From: Glaesserella sp041814905
GTDB lineage: Bacteria; Pseudomonadota; Gammaproteobacteria; Enterobacterales; Pasteurellaceae
DNA: 64,000 nt
Assembly (NCBI RefSeq): GCF_041814905.1
Contig: NZ_JBGXYA010000015.1
Coordinates: 18,411 to 82,410 of the forward strand
Reading direction: 5' to 3'
The notes below the pieces were generated by a model. The model saw nothing but the letters and a program-made list of their open reading frames with translations. It was not told the DNA's origin and did no database searches. The position numbers and the translations under genes are program-made. This document shows, in pieces, positions 55,739 through 63,466 of this stretch (the stretch's first letter is position 1; each line of letters starts with the position of its first letter).

Positions 55739-55763
55739 CGGTATTATGTAGCAGTTGCACAAA
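55739..55763 (+). repeat. Left terminal inverted repeat
   Basis: 25 bases beginning CGGTATTATGTAGCAG, exact complement of the right end. Similarity stops abruptly after CACAAA. Confidence 0.95.
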
Positions 55764-55800
55764 ACCTAAAATACACTCTCAACCGCAGTAAAATTTTTGA

Positions 55801-55942
55801 TGCCCTTAATTGTTAAGGGCATTTCTTTTTGTAAATTTTAGCTAATTTTCCCACTTGTTTGCCAATATTATTGGCTTGCGATGTAAATTTTCCCATCAAT
55901 GGGCGTAGCCAATCCGCTCAGCCTTGTCAAAGGTAAGCTGAT
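55801..55942 (+). terminator. Left-end terminator and three further hairpins
   Basis: TGCCCTTAA-TTG-TTAAGGGCA then TTTCTTTTT (55801-55830) is a strong plus-strand terminator facing transcription that enters from rluE. GCCAAT-ATT-ATTGGC (55861-55875), CCCAT-CA-ATGGG (55892-55903) and CAGCCTT.../...AAGG-GCTG (55919-55942) follow. All lie between the repeat and the transposase 1 stop, in its 3' untranslated region. Confidence 0.65.
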
Positions 55943-55984
55943 TTCTCTGTACTTACATTTCAATTCGTTTTTTAGTTAAGCAAA

Positions 55985-57118
55985 TTAGGCTGCCAGTAAC
56001 TCTTGCTCGTACTTCATTCTTTCATTGAGATTTTTGAAGTAGGACTGGGAAATTTCTTCGGGGCTAAATGCGGTCATACCGACAAGCTCTTGCGTGCGGT
56101 GGTTTCCTTGCCAATAACCTACCCATTCCCTTAATGGCAATACCCATAAACAACGTTTGAGAATATCACTAAACAGCTCGCCATTAGATTTTTGGCGGTT
56201 ATCTGACATAAATGCGGCTTGGTTGGCATAATGTAGGGCGTATTTGTTATCACATTTGTGATGTACACCACGATGTAAATCACGGAAACGAGCGTTAAAG
56301 GATTCGGCGAGATTGTTATTGATGCCTTTTGCACTGTAACATAAATCGTGATTAACACTCCAACGAGTGTAATGAAAATCTAAACCTTTATAGGCTGGAT
56401 TTTCATCACACATAATATCACTGCCTTGTTTCACGAATTGATGGTTTAATGCCAAAATTGTTTTGGCATTTTCAGTATAGTCCATTGCCACAATAGTTCT
56501 ATTTGAACCCCATAATGTCTCATCATTAGAAGCACGTTGATTTAAGCTGATGATACAACGTTTAGTCGGTCTGAATTTTGGAAGTTTTCGTCCTTTTTTA
56601 TCGGCTTTTTGTTTCTGTTTATGGGCGTTTTTAGCGAAGTTAGCTGGACGTAATTTGAAATTAATCCACGCACCATCTTCGTGAATTTCCCCTTGCAATG
56701 GCGTTAAATCTCGAGTTTTGAATAGGGCTTCACGCAGTTTATGGCAAAGGACAAAAGCCGTTTTATAACTAATATTAAGGTGACGGCTCATTGTTATTGC
56801 TGAAATCCCTTTGACTTCATTCGCAAAGAGAAGAATGGCTGCCAAAATATCAACAAACGGTAATTTATGAAAAGCAAATGCTGTATTAGTCGTAATATAG
56901 AAGTGACGTTGGCAATGTTTACAACACCAACGTTTGCGAGATTGAAGAAAGTAAGCATTATGGCGAATACCGCAATGCGGACAACAAACATCGTGAATAT
57001 TATCAGGATTTCCCCAGCGGTTTGCTTTTAAAAGTCGGAAGGCTTCATCTTCACTTAGACGGAAGATATGTTTAAGGGATAATGTTTTAGATTTGCTTGA
57101 AAGTAAGTAATGAGTCAT
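55985..57118 (-). CDS. IS1595/ISXO2-type transposase 1
   Basis: 377 residues from the ATG at 57118; an upstream in-frame start at 57148 would place the ribosome site inside the gene. Zinc ribbon CPHCGIRHNAYFLQSRKRWC (partly quoted; Cys pairs at about 46-49 and 66-69), then a helix-turn-helix (GISAITMSRHLNISYKTAFV) and DDE residues: Asp in GEIHEDGAW, Asp in IMCDENPAY, Glu in NNLAESFNARF. About one-third of residues align by eye with transposase 2. AAGGA lies six bases before the ATG, within a hairpin. Confidence 0.88.
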   Translation of the reverse strand: MTHYLLSSKSKTLSLKHIFRLSEDEAFRLLKANRWGNPDNIHDVCCPHCGIRHNAYFLQSRKRWCCKHCQRHFYITTNTAFAFHKLPFVDILAAILLFANEVKGISAITMSRHLNISYKTAFVLCHKLREALFKTRDLTPLQGEIHEDGAWINFKLRPANFAKNAHKQKQKADKKGRKLPKFRPTKRCIISLNQRASNDETLWGSNRTIVAMDYTENAKTILALNHQFVKQGSDIMCDENPAYKGLDFHYTRWSVNHDLCYSAKGINNNLAESFNARFRDLHRGVHHKCDNKYALHYANQAAFMSDNRQKSNGELFSDILKRCLWVLPLREWVGYWQGNHRTQELVGMTAFSPEEISQSYFKNLNERMKYEQELLAA

Positions 57119-57125
57119 AAGTATT

Positions 57126-57141
57126 CCTTGTGTGTACAAGG
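57126..57141 (-). promoter_or_regulatory. Hairpin burying the transposase 1 ribosome site
   Basis: CCTTGT-GTGT-ACAAGG is a perfect 6-base stem. On the minus strand the AAGGA ribosome site (57125-57129) is its 3' arm, so the mRNA would hide it. Confidence 0.65.
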
Positions 57142-57165
57142 CACTCAAAGCTAAACGCTAGACAT

Positions 57166-57197
57166 AAAAAATCGCCCACCTGAATTTTCAGGTCGGC
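57166..57197 (-). terminator. Terminator-like hairpin in front of transposase 1
   Basis: GCC-C-ACCTGAA / TTCAGGT-C-GGC (57174-57197) with an A-run at 57166-57171, which is a U-run on the minus strand. Transcripts from the cargo genes would end here before reaching transposase 1; if the promoter lies further upstream it is an attenuator. Confidence 0.65.
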
Positions 57198-57529
57198 TCA
57201 AAGCGTTTTGCCCTGAATACCGTACTGCCACAAGAAATACGTGGACTTTAATAAATGAGTTGCAAACCGAAATAGAGCCTTAATAAAGGTTCCTACGCCT
57301 ATATGGTTCGCTTTGCTTCTTTGAAAGAAACTAGGCTAAATATAAATAAATGGTTCATTGGCAAATTGTTATTGTTCATCAATGATGAACGGCATTCAAT
57401 ATAGATCTACGTTGTTTTTCTGTCAAATAAAAAAGCAACCCATTGCTGAGTTGCTATGAGAAAGCTAATTTTATCGGATTATAAACAATAGGAGTTCATC
57501 TAAAAGACGAACTCCATAAATGGAAATAA
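57198..57529. other. Noncoding stretch upstream of transposase 1
   Basis: 332 bases without a gene. It holds a 17-base perfect palindrome GTTCATCA-A-TGATGAAC (57374-57390), a minus-strand terminator AGCAAC / GTTGCT with U-run (57428-57455) and the stem GGAGTTC / GAACTCC (57491-57515) just after the exported-protein stop. Transposase 1 must start from here. Confidence 0.55.
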
Positions 57530-58417
57530 TTATTCCCATCTCACAGGAATAGTATCGACCAAAATCCAGCGTCTTTTTTCTTCGGACGTGTTTCGGTACT
57601 CATCACTATTACCGTCAAATTTAAGAATATTAATTTCAGCATCAGTTAATTTTGTCGCAATACAAGATGAAGTACTTTCTATTCTTGCAAGATTATCCCA
57701 ATAGGTAGAATAATTACACCCTGCTCTTATAAATGTCTTCATACTATCTAAGTCAATATTCATACTAAGGATATATTTATCACTATCCCTAGCCATGTGA
57801 TCTTGTGCTTTCTCAATTAAATCCACTTGTTTGCGACTTGGCTTAATATAAAATTTCAGTTGATCAAATGGTTTGCCGCTTGCTTCTTCAATACTAAAGG
57901 ACGAAATTAGCCTGTCAAATTTAAGGTTAATTCTTCCTGTTTTTTCATAGGTTTCATGGTCATATTCAATACTATTAACATATGCATTTTTAATTTCGTA
58001 TGAATCTTCTGAGAGTAGGTACTTCTTCGCATTTTCAAGATGTTCACGGTAATCTTTCTCTAAAGATTCCAAATTTTTCTCGAAATAAGCCTTAGCTTCT
58101 TTTTCTTTGCGTTTTAAAGAATCATCGTCTTTACACTCATTGGTAGGGAAATAATTACTTCGTCTTAGATCTAATGTATTGTCCACAAAATAATCCATAT
58201 ATTCATGGCTATATAGCATATTTTTTGCAGAGATCATTTTGATCTCGGAAGAACATACGTTTTTTACGTTATTGGGGAAGCTCTCTTTCTCTAAATCACC
58301 TGATATTTGTTCAGTAACATCGTAATAGGAATCATTGAATGCGGAAGAAAGAACATCTAGAGAGCACACTGTTGCAACAACTGGGAAAATGAATTTTCCA
58401 AATTTTTGAAAAGCCAT
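57530..58417 (-). CDS. Exported coiled-coil protein of unknown function (cargo)
   Basis: 295 residues. The N-terminus FIFPVVATVCSLDVLSSAFN is a Sec-signal or anchor; the body has no further membrane segment. Residues about 95-130 are charged and helical (DDSLKRKEKEAKAYFEKNLE), the rest mixed, with scattered cysteines. No family recognised. Its ATG overlaps the stop of the small membrane gene by one base (TAATG), so the two are co-translated. A hairpin follows the stop. Confidence 0.75.
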   Translation of the reverse strand: MAFQKFGKFIFPVVATVCSLDVLSSAFNDSYYDVTEQISGDLEKESFPNNVKNVCSSEIKMISAKNMLYSHEYMDYFVDNTLDLRRSNYFPTNECKDDDSLKRKEKEAKAYFEKNLESLEKDYREHLENAKKYLLSEDSYEIKNAYVNSIEYDHETYEKTGRINLKFDRLISSFSIEEASGKPFDQLKFYIKPSRKQVDLIEKAQDHMARDSDKYILSMNIDLDSMKTFIRAGCNYSTYWDNLARIESTSSCIATKLTDAEINILKFDGNSDEYRNTSEEKRRWILVDTIPVRWE

Positions 58418-58593
58418 TACAGATTTCCTTCTTCTGACTTATTACGTTTTTTAGCTAATAATTCTTTAGGATAAGTGAAAACAATTTTTAAATACGTTTT
58501 CAGAAAATCAACAGCATTGACATCAAGATTTGATGTTTTACGGTGAGCGATATAGCAGCCAACAATAAGGTAGAAGTAAATCAGTTCTTTCAT
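58417..58593 (-). CDS. 58-residue membrane protein, co-translated with the exported protein
   Basis: MKELIYFYLIVGCYIAHRKT gives one membrane helix, followed by a basic tail (LLAKKRNKSEEGNL). AAGGAAA stands six bases before the ATG and the stop overlaps the next gene, both supporting a real gene too short for most gene finders. Function unknown; a one-helix partner of the exported protein is the simplest reading. Confidence 0.75.
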   Translation of the reverse strand: MKELIYFYLIVGCYIAHRKTSNLDVNAVDFLKTYLKIVFTYPKELLAKKRNKSEEGNL

Positions 58594-58748
58594 AATGTTT
58601 CCTTATAACTAAAAAACCAATATCAGGGAAAATTTTAAGGGAAAACCTTGCAGTATATGGTATAGTATGTGTACAGTCTGATGTAGTAACTAACGGTGTA
58701 TATCAACCACACTAGTTGTGGGTACACTCATCAATTAGTGGGTAAAGA
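58594..58748. promoter_or_regulatory. Divergent control region with CCACA-CTAGT-TGTGG dyad
   Basis: 155 bases between the divergent small membrane gene and XRE gene. A dyad CCACA / TGTGG (58707-58721, centre CTAGT) and nearby GTGTACA, GTGTATA and GGTACAC copies are plausible binding sites for the neighbouring XRE protein. Confidence 0.55.
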
Positions 58749-59156
58749 ATGAATATCAACGAGAAAATCCGAAGAATCCGTGAATCAAAAGAATGGTCGC
58801 AAGAGCAGATGGCTGAAAAACTGAATATGTCATTAAATGGCTATGCCAAGATTGAGCGTGGTGAAACAAAGTTATACTTAGACAAGTTAGAGCAGATTGC
58901 ACAGATTTTGGATATTGATGTTGTTGAGTTGATCCAATCAGGTGAGAAAAATATCTGCTTTCAAATTGAATCACCATTAGGTTCGGTGTATCAAGGTGTG
59001 GGAGAATCATCACTATTGATTGAGATTGAGCGATTGAAGTTGGAGCTTTCACATGCAAAAGAAAAGGAAGGTTTACTGAATAAATTGCTTGATCAGAAGG
59101 ATAATGAGATTAACGGACTAAAGCAGTTATTGCTGGCTACAAAACCAAAGCCATAA
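58749..59156 (+). CDS. XRE regulator with C-terminal coiled coil (cargo)
   Basis: 135 residues. HTH_3 domain at about 4-62: KIRRIRESKEWSQEQMAEKL then GYAKIERGETKL. The tail (about 85-130) is a leucine-spaced helix (LLIEIERLKLELSHAKEKEG), probably for dimerisation. Divergent from the exported/membrane pair, so likely its repressor and its own. Confidence 0.88.
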   Translation: MNINEKIRRIRESKEWSQEQMAEKLNMSLNGYAKIERGETKLYLDKLEQIAQILDIDVVELIQSGEKNICFQIESPLGSVYQGVGESSLLIEIERLKLELSHAKEKEGLLNKLLDQKDNEINGLKQLLLATKPKP

Positions 59157-59529
59157 AGTAAATATTGATTTTTGATCACGTAATACAATCCAACAAGAAT
59201 GCTGTGCTGTTTCAATAAATCTCGCCACGTTTACTTGATCATAAAACCACTATTTTATACAAAAAATGACTTAACCTCTATCTAAAACACTGTGTGTTTT
59301 GTAGCTTTTACCGTTTTAGAAAACCCATATATGTACGATACCCAAACAACCACAAAATCGTTTGATTTCGTACGATTTTAACGTCTGAATGGTTTGACAT
59401 AACGAACTAAATGATGCCACACTTCCATGTTGTTTATTTTTTGTACTTAAATGATCAATATCTCTACTTTTTTGATAATTTTTTGCTACAATACATCTGT
59501 AAATTAATATTCAAAGGAATAAAAGCACT
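59157..59529. other. Noncoding region upstream of the three-gene cargo operon
   Basis: 373 AT-rich bases. The extended -10 TGCTACAAT (59484-59492) lies 38 bases before the first ATG. ACAAAATCGTTTGATTTCGTACGATTTTA-like imperfect repeats near 59350-59382 (AATCG, TACGATTTT) could be operators. No XRE-type long palindrome is seen. Confidence 0.5.
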
Positions 59530-60210
59530 ATGACGCCTCTATCGTATCAGCTTTTTATATTTAACGATGATTTTTCTCTCCTTAGTGTTAATGACGAGAA
59601 ATCATTATCGTTTCTGAGAAGCTTTACTGATTTCTTGCCACAAAGGAATCAAGGTATTGAATTTGAAGTTAAAGATAATAAACTTACTCAGAAAGTTATT
59701 GACAGCATTGATCTCCGCTCCATTGACAATAAGTGGAGTATCGACTTTAAACCTAGACAGATTTTATTAGCTTATAATCATAATTCCCCTGATGAAAACT
59801 ATTCTTTAGGTAATTTCCGTAGTGATGTTTTAAAGTTAATCACTAAAATATCAGAAGAAATTTCTTTTGATAAATCTATTAGATTAGGTTTTGTTCGAAA
59901 CTCTATAGATGAAAATAGTCAAGATTTTATAGAAGAAAAGACAAACTTTCCTGAAGAAAACGTATCTACAAGTGAAATTATAGAAAAAACAATTCGTTTA
60001 GCTCTTAGAAAAGAAAATTTAACACTAGGAGAGTTTATAAACCATGTTAAATCAAAAACATATTCTTTGGATGCTAGGATAGAAAATGCTAATTTCTCAG
60101 GAATTCATATACTTGATGATATAAATACTCTAACATCAAATTTAAATCCTAGATTTGGTATGAAAGAAATCGAATTGTTTTTACGTGAAATTGAAATTAT
60201 TCTGGAGTAA
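59530..60210 (+). CDS. Cargo gene A, unknown function
   Basis: 226 residues, AT-rich coding. N-terminal part is alternating hydrophobic (LSYQLFIFNDDFSLLSV, WSIDFKPRQILLAYNHNSPD) and could be a beta-rich fold of the kind seen in TIGR04255-like proteins, which are sporadic and often near mobile elements; that likeness is weak. The C-terminal half is helical. Preceded by AAAGGAA and an extended -10; the next gene starts 5 bases later. Confidence 0.7.
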   Translation: MTPLSYQLFIFNDDFSLLSVNDEKSLSFLRSFTDFLPQRNQGIEFEVKDNKLTQKVIDSIDLRSIDNKWSIDFKPRQILLAYNHNSPDENYSLGNFRSDVLKLITKISEEISFDKSIRLGFVRNSIDENSQDFIEEKTNFPEENVSTSEIIEKTIRLALRKENLTLGEFINHVKSKTYSLDARIENANFSGIHILDDINTLTSNLNPRFGMKEIELFLREIEIILE

Positions 60211-60215
60211 TAATT

Positions 60216-60830
60216 ATGAACTTGAACTCTTTGCAAAATAATTTATTTTATTCTGACCGTTTAGAGTCAAGCTTAAAAACTTTCATTCGTAGTGAGAACA
60301 AAACGACTTACGTAAGAGAATCTTTTTCTAGTGATATAACTTATGATATTAATTTGTTTACATCATCTGATGTTCCTATTGAGTTTTTAAGCAATGAAAA
60401 TTTCAAGAATGAATTAATTTCTAAATTCCAAAGTAAATTTATAAATTTCATGATGTTTGAAGAGGTTGTTGAAGATTACTATAATTCAATAGAGTTAGAA
60501 TTATTAAATTACTTTGATAGAAACTCATATGTGACTGGTCAATGGTTTTCTAAACTATTCACAGATTTTATTAATAAACCAAGAATGTTAGTAAATTTAC
60601 TAAAAATCCTAGCTAAATTGAAGCATGATACACTTCCTAATACCCATATCTGTATAGCTGCTTTATTATCCAATAAAGATATGGAAGTAAAGGATTTTGC
60701 TATTAGAGTTTTTGAATCTTGGGGAGATTCTAAGTCATTAAAAATCCTTGAAAATACAGCAGAAATCTCACCCAAATGGCTGGAAGATTATAAACAATCA
60801 GTAATTGAAGATCTTAAAGAAAAATGCTAG
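60216..60830 (+). CDS. Cargo gene B, unknown function, helical C-terminal repeats
   Basis: 204 residues. The C-terminal third (about 125-195) reads as HEAT-like paired helices: PRMLVNLLKILAKLKHDTLP, HICIAALLSNKDMEVKDFAI, RVFESWGDSKSLKILENTAE. The N-terminal half is polar. GGAGT inside the end of gene A is its ribosome site, so translation is coupled. No enzyme motif seen. Confidence 0.7.
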   Translation: MNLNSLQNNLFYSDRLESSLKTFIRSENKTTYVRESFSSDITYDINLFTSSDVPIEFLSNENFKNELISKFQSKFINFMMFEEVVEDYYNSIELELLNYFDRNSYVTGQWFSKLFTDFINKPRMLVNLLKILAKLKHDTLPNTHICIAALLSNKDMEVKDFAIRVFESWGDSKSLKILENTAEISPKWLEDYKQSVIEDLKEKC

Positions 60831-60844
60831 TTTAGTGAATTAAT

Positions 60845-61396
60845 ATGTCATTTCTTATTAGAAAAATAACTAAATCTAAATGGAAAAACTCGAATGATCC
60901 AGAAGGGTGTGAAGAGTTAGAGATTAATAAGTTATCGTCAGATGCTATTACATCATGTCTAAGAACATCAAAAAACTCATTATCTTTTTGGGAGGTATCA
61001 GATATTAATGATGACTCTACTTTAGAAAATAATATTGATCTAAAAAATGTTATTTTAGCATTACTAACAAGTCCTAAAAATGAAGATGTGAGTGCTTTGG
61101 ATATAGTATATTTTGAAAAAAATGAAGAGATTTTGAAAGAAAATGGTATATCTCTTGATAAGACTGATGGAGATACCATTGATGACAATCTAAAATCTTT
61201 ACATATAGATTTATGTGATTTAAATCATAAGAGCTTAACTTTTATTGCTAATAAAATGTGCTCGTGTTTAAATAAAAATCATCATAAAAGGTTCACAAAA
61301 AAGTCGTTAAAAGATCTTTTAAAAGGTCATATTCAAGTCAATAAAGAATTACTACCTAAGCTTACTCCAAAGTTACAAGAAAAATTAGATGATTGA
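60845..61396 (+). CDS. Cargo gene C, unknown function
   Basis: 183 residues. Starts FLIRKITKSKWKNSNDPEGC; contains SSDAITSCLRTSKNSLSFWEV, a pattern I associate with an unnamed family that pairs with gene A-type proteins, but I cannot confirm that here. The middle is acidic (DGDTIDDNLKSLHIDLCDLN), the end basic and helical (KRFTKKSLKDLLKGHIQ). 14 bases after gene B, same operon, followed by a shared terminator. Confidence 0.7.
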   Translation: MSFLIRKITKSKWKNSNDPEGCEELEINKLSSDAITSCLRTSKNSLSFWEVSDINDDSTLENNIDLKNVILALLTSPKNEDVSALDIVYFEKNEEILKENGISLDKTDGDTIDDNLKSLHIDLCDLNHKSLTFIANKMCSCLNKNHHKRFTKKSLKDLLKGHIQVNKELLPKLTPKLQEKLDD

Positions 61397-61493
61397 GTGA
61401 CATATTAGGCAAAAGAAATATTAGTTTTATTATTTCAATGGAATTTGTTTAATTGATGCTCAAGGATTTGTAAGATATTTATATAATAGTTTA

Positions 61494-61541
61494 AGGTGTA
61501 ATGAAAAAATATGAAATATTTTCCATTACACCTATTTTAAT
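61494..61541. terminator. Shared terminator between cargo operon and XRE gene
   Basis: Stem AGGTGTAATG / CATTACACCT (61494-61533) then ATTTTAATTTT; the genes converge. Confidence 0.75.
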
Positions 61542-61542
61542 T

Positions 61543-61875
61543 TTAACTTTCAGATAGGAACTTAAAAGAAGTATCAAAAGCAACCTGCATATCTCTTGAC
61601 ATTTTTCGATAGTGAGCGATTAGATGCTTTTCCTTTTCATTCAGTTCACTTTCATTCATAGAATCACGAAATATTTTACCTTCTCCACGCATCAACCAAT
61701 TCAAATCAACATTCAACACATCACTAATTCTGATTAAAACTTCAGCACTTGGATCTCGCTCATTGAGCAAATAGTTCTGAAGGGTGCGGTAAGGTACATT
61801 AAGTAACTCAGCAAAAGCTTTGATATTCAAGCCTTTATACTCCATCACTTCTCTTAAGCGGTTGTTTATACTCAT
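61543..61875 (-). CDS. XRE-family repressor next to transposase 2
   Basis: 110 residues. HTH_3 at about 6-62 (LREVMEYKGLNIKAFAELLN then PYRTLQNYLLNERDPS), LNVDLNWLMRGEG after it, and a helical tail. Looks like a phage-type repressor. It is divergent from transposase 2 over 84 bases holding a strong promoter and a palindrome, so it probably represses both itself and the transposase. Confidence 0.88.
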   Translation of the reverse strand: MSINNRLREVMEYKGLNIKAFAELLNVPYRTLQNYLLNERDPSAEVLIRISDVLNVDLNWLMRGEGKIFRDSMNESELNEKEKHLIAHYRKMSRDMQVAFDTSFKFLSES

Positions 61876-61889
61876 TTTTGTATCCTATA

Positions 61890-61927
61890 TTGACTTTTAT
61901 GTAGTTTTTGAGTATGATTAAATCATA
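61890..61927 (+). promoter_or_regulatory. Strong promoter of transposase 2 with overlapping palindromic operator
   Basis: TTGACT (61890-61895), 17 bases, TATGAT (61913-61918): near-consensus sigma-70. A perfect 15-base palindrome TATGATT-A-AATCATA (61913-61927) covers the -10. A repressor bound there would block transcription. Confidence 0.8.
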
Positions 61928-61959
61928 TTATATACCCATATTGTACATTTTTTTTATTT

Positions 61960-62994
61960 ATGGCACAAAGTTTTTTGTTATCTAGCTCTGCAAGAAAATT
62001 AAGTCCGCTTAAGATAGCTCGCCTATCTAATGCAGACGCATTTTCTTTATTGCATGAATTACGCTGGAGAAGTAAAAATGAACAAGTTTGCCCTAAATGC
62101 GGTGTACAACATAAAGCCTACTGTATCTCTACTCGCAAACAATGGCGTTGCAAGCATTGCAAACACACATTTAGCATTACATCAGGGACAATTTTTGCAA
62201 ACCATAAACTGCCGATTCAGACCTATTTATTTGCTATTGCCTTATTCGTCAATGCAGTTAAGGGAATTTCAGCCTGCCAACTCTCTCGTGATTTGAATGT
62301 ACAGTATAAAACCGCTTTTACTTTATCGCATAAAATCCGTGAAAGCCTGATTGTACAGCGTGAGCTTTTTCCACTTTCAGGCGAAATTCATATTGACGGT
62401 ACTTACGTGCATTCCGCTCCACGCCCAAAGAATAAGAAAACAGAACGTGTGGATAGACGTTTAAAAGAAAATGCCAATCCAAATAAACGTGGCGTACTGG
62501 TAATGCGTGAACGTTACGCTGAACAGGATACTTTATCTAATCCGCAGTTAGTCGGAGCAAAGAGAACCATCACGTTTCCTATTTTGTCAGAAAACACCGA
62601 AACCGTGAAGAAATTGGCTGCTGCATATATTGAACCAAATAGCCGTATTCATACCGATGAAAACAGTGCTTATGATGAATTAATCGTGGATTACGACTTA
62701 CAACGAGTGAACCATCAAAAAGAATATCGTAGCGATGAAGGGATTACCAATAACCTTGCAGAAAGTTACTTTAGTCGCTTTAAACGTATGTATTACGGGC
62801 AAGTCCACAAAATGAGTAATATCTACCTTGATAACTACGCAAACGAAATAGCCTATCGGGAAGATACTCGCAAACTGGATAATTTAACGATTTTCAACGA
62901 TATCACCAGTAAATGCCTTTCTACACCATCAGAAAACGCTTGGAAAGGCTATTGGAAAGGTAATCACAGACAAGTAGAAAGGCTAATAATGTAA
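61960..62994 (+). CDS. IS1595/ISXO2-type transposase 2
   Basis: 344 residues. Zinc ribbon CPKCGVQHKAYCISTRKQWR (Cys pairs near 46 and 66), helix-turn-helix GISACQLSRDLNVQYKTAFT, then DDE residues: Asp in GEIHIDGTYV, Asp in RIHTDENSAY, Glu in NNLAESYFSRF. The N-terminus LLSSSARKLSPLKIARLSNADAF lines up with transposase 1 (LLSSKSKTLSLKHIFRL) in part, confirming this start. No Shine-Dalgarno precedes the ATG, only a T-run, so translation may be weak. Winged-helix gene 1 follows one base later. Confidence 0.9.
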   Translation: MAQSFLLSSSARKLSPLKIARLSNADAFSLLHELRWRSKNEQVCPKCGVQHKAYCISTRKQWRCKHCKHTFSITSGTIFANHKLPIQTYLFAIALFVNAVKGISACQLSRDLNVQYKTAFTLSHKIRESLIVQRELFPLSGEIHIDGTYVHSAPRPKNKKTERVDRRLKENANPNKRGVLVMRERYAEQDTLSNPQLVGAKRTITFPILSENTETVKKLAAAYIEPNSRIHTDENSAYDELIVDYDLQRVNHQKEYRSDEGITNNLAESYFSRFKRMYYGQVHKMSNIYLDNYANEIAYREDTRKLDNLTIFNDITSKCLSTPSENAWKGYWKGNHRQVERLIM

Positions 62995-62995
62995 T

Positions 62996-63442
62996 ATGGC
63001 AAACCCAATTTACTATACGCAAATTAAACAAAAAATCGCTCAGTTTGAGCGAGAAAAAGAGCAGGTACAGGCTCATCTAGCTCTAGTTGAACGCCGTATT
63101 GCTTTACTTCATCAAGCCTTAGACGTAATGAACATCAGTGAAGATGAAGTTCATCAACACAACACCGAACATTTTAAATATCGAGTTTACCATAAACGCT
63201 TTAACGGCAAATTAAGCCAACTTATCCAACAAGTAATGAAAGCTGAACCACATCGTTCTTGGCGGGCGGAAGAAATAACAGAAGCGGTACTCGTTGCAGA
63301 TAAACAAGCCTATCGTCCTATTACTAAAGATTATATTGAGTCTGTCCGCTCCGCTTGTGAACGCCTTGCAAGACGAGAGATAATAGAGAGAGTTGAAGTT
63401 GTTCGATACAAAGTGATTCAATGGAAATGGAAACAAAGATAG
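62996..63442 (+). CDS. Coiled-coil plus winged-helix protein 1
   Basis: 148 residues. N-terminal coiled coil (about 8-42: IKQKIAQFEREKEQVQAHLA, RRIALLHQALDVMN), then a C-terminal winged-helix-like part (SWRAEEITEAVLVADKQAYR, RSACERLARREIIERV). Paralogous to the gene at 63463-63912. ATG one base after the transposase 2 stop, so translated with it; probably a transposition partner or target selector. Confidence 0.82.
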   Translation: MANPIYYTQIKQKIAQFEREKEQVQAHLALVERRIALLHQALDVMNISEDEVHQHNTEHFKYRVYHKRFNGKLSQLIQQVMKAEPHRSWRAEEITEAVLVADKQAYRPITKDYIESVRSACERLARREIIERVEVVRYKVIQWKWKQR

Positions 63443-63466
63443 CGGTAGAATACCGCTATCTTTTAT
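63438..63466. terminator. Terminator between the two winged-helix genes
   Basis: Stem GATAGCGGTA-GAA-TACCGCTATC then TTTTAT; it includes the stop of gene 1 and ends just before the stop of the converging gene 2. Confidence 0.85.

Noticed and set aside
55971..55981. Direct repeat TTTAGTTAAGC also at 63961-63971
   Set aside because: Only 11 AT-rich bases; may reflect an old subterminal duplication, but chance is not excluded.
57119..57148. Longer start for transposase 1 at 57148
   Set aside because: It would place the AAGGA ribosome site and hairpin inside the gene, and transposase 2 aligns from the downstream ATG.
59411..59533. A 40-codon plus-strand frame ending in an ATGA overlap with cargo gene A
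   Set aside because: It spans the likely extended -10 of the operon and has no Shine-Dalgarno; the overlap is probably chance.
60832..61188. A 118-codon minus-strand frame opposite cargo gene C
   Set aside because: Antisense to a well-supported operon gene, with no ribosome site and a serine-rich make-up typical of a shadow frame.
61543..61875. Antitoxin of a toxin-antitoxin pair
   Set aside because: No toxin-like gene is co-directional with it; a transposase repressor fits better.
61876..63466. A separate nested IS formed by transposase 2 and winged-helix 1
   Set aside because: I could find no inverted repeats at its edges; only the outer 25-bp repeats are clear.
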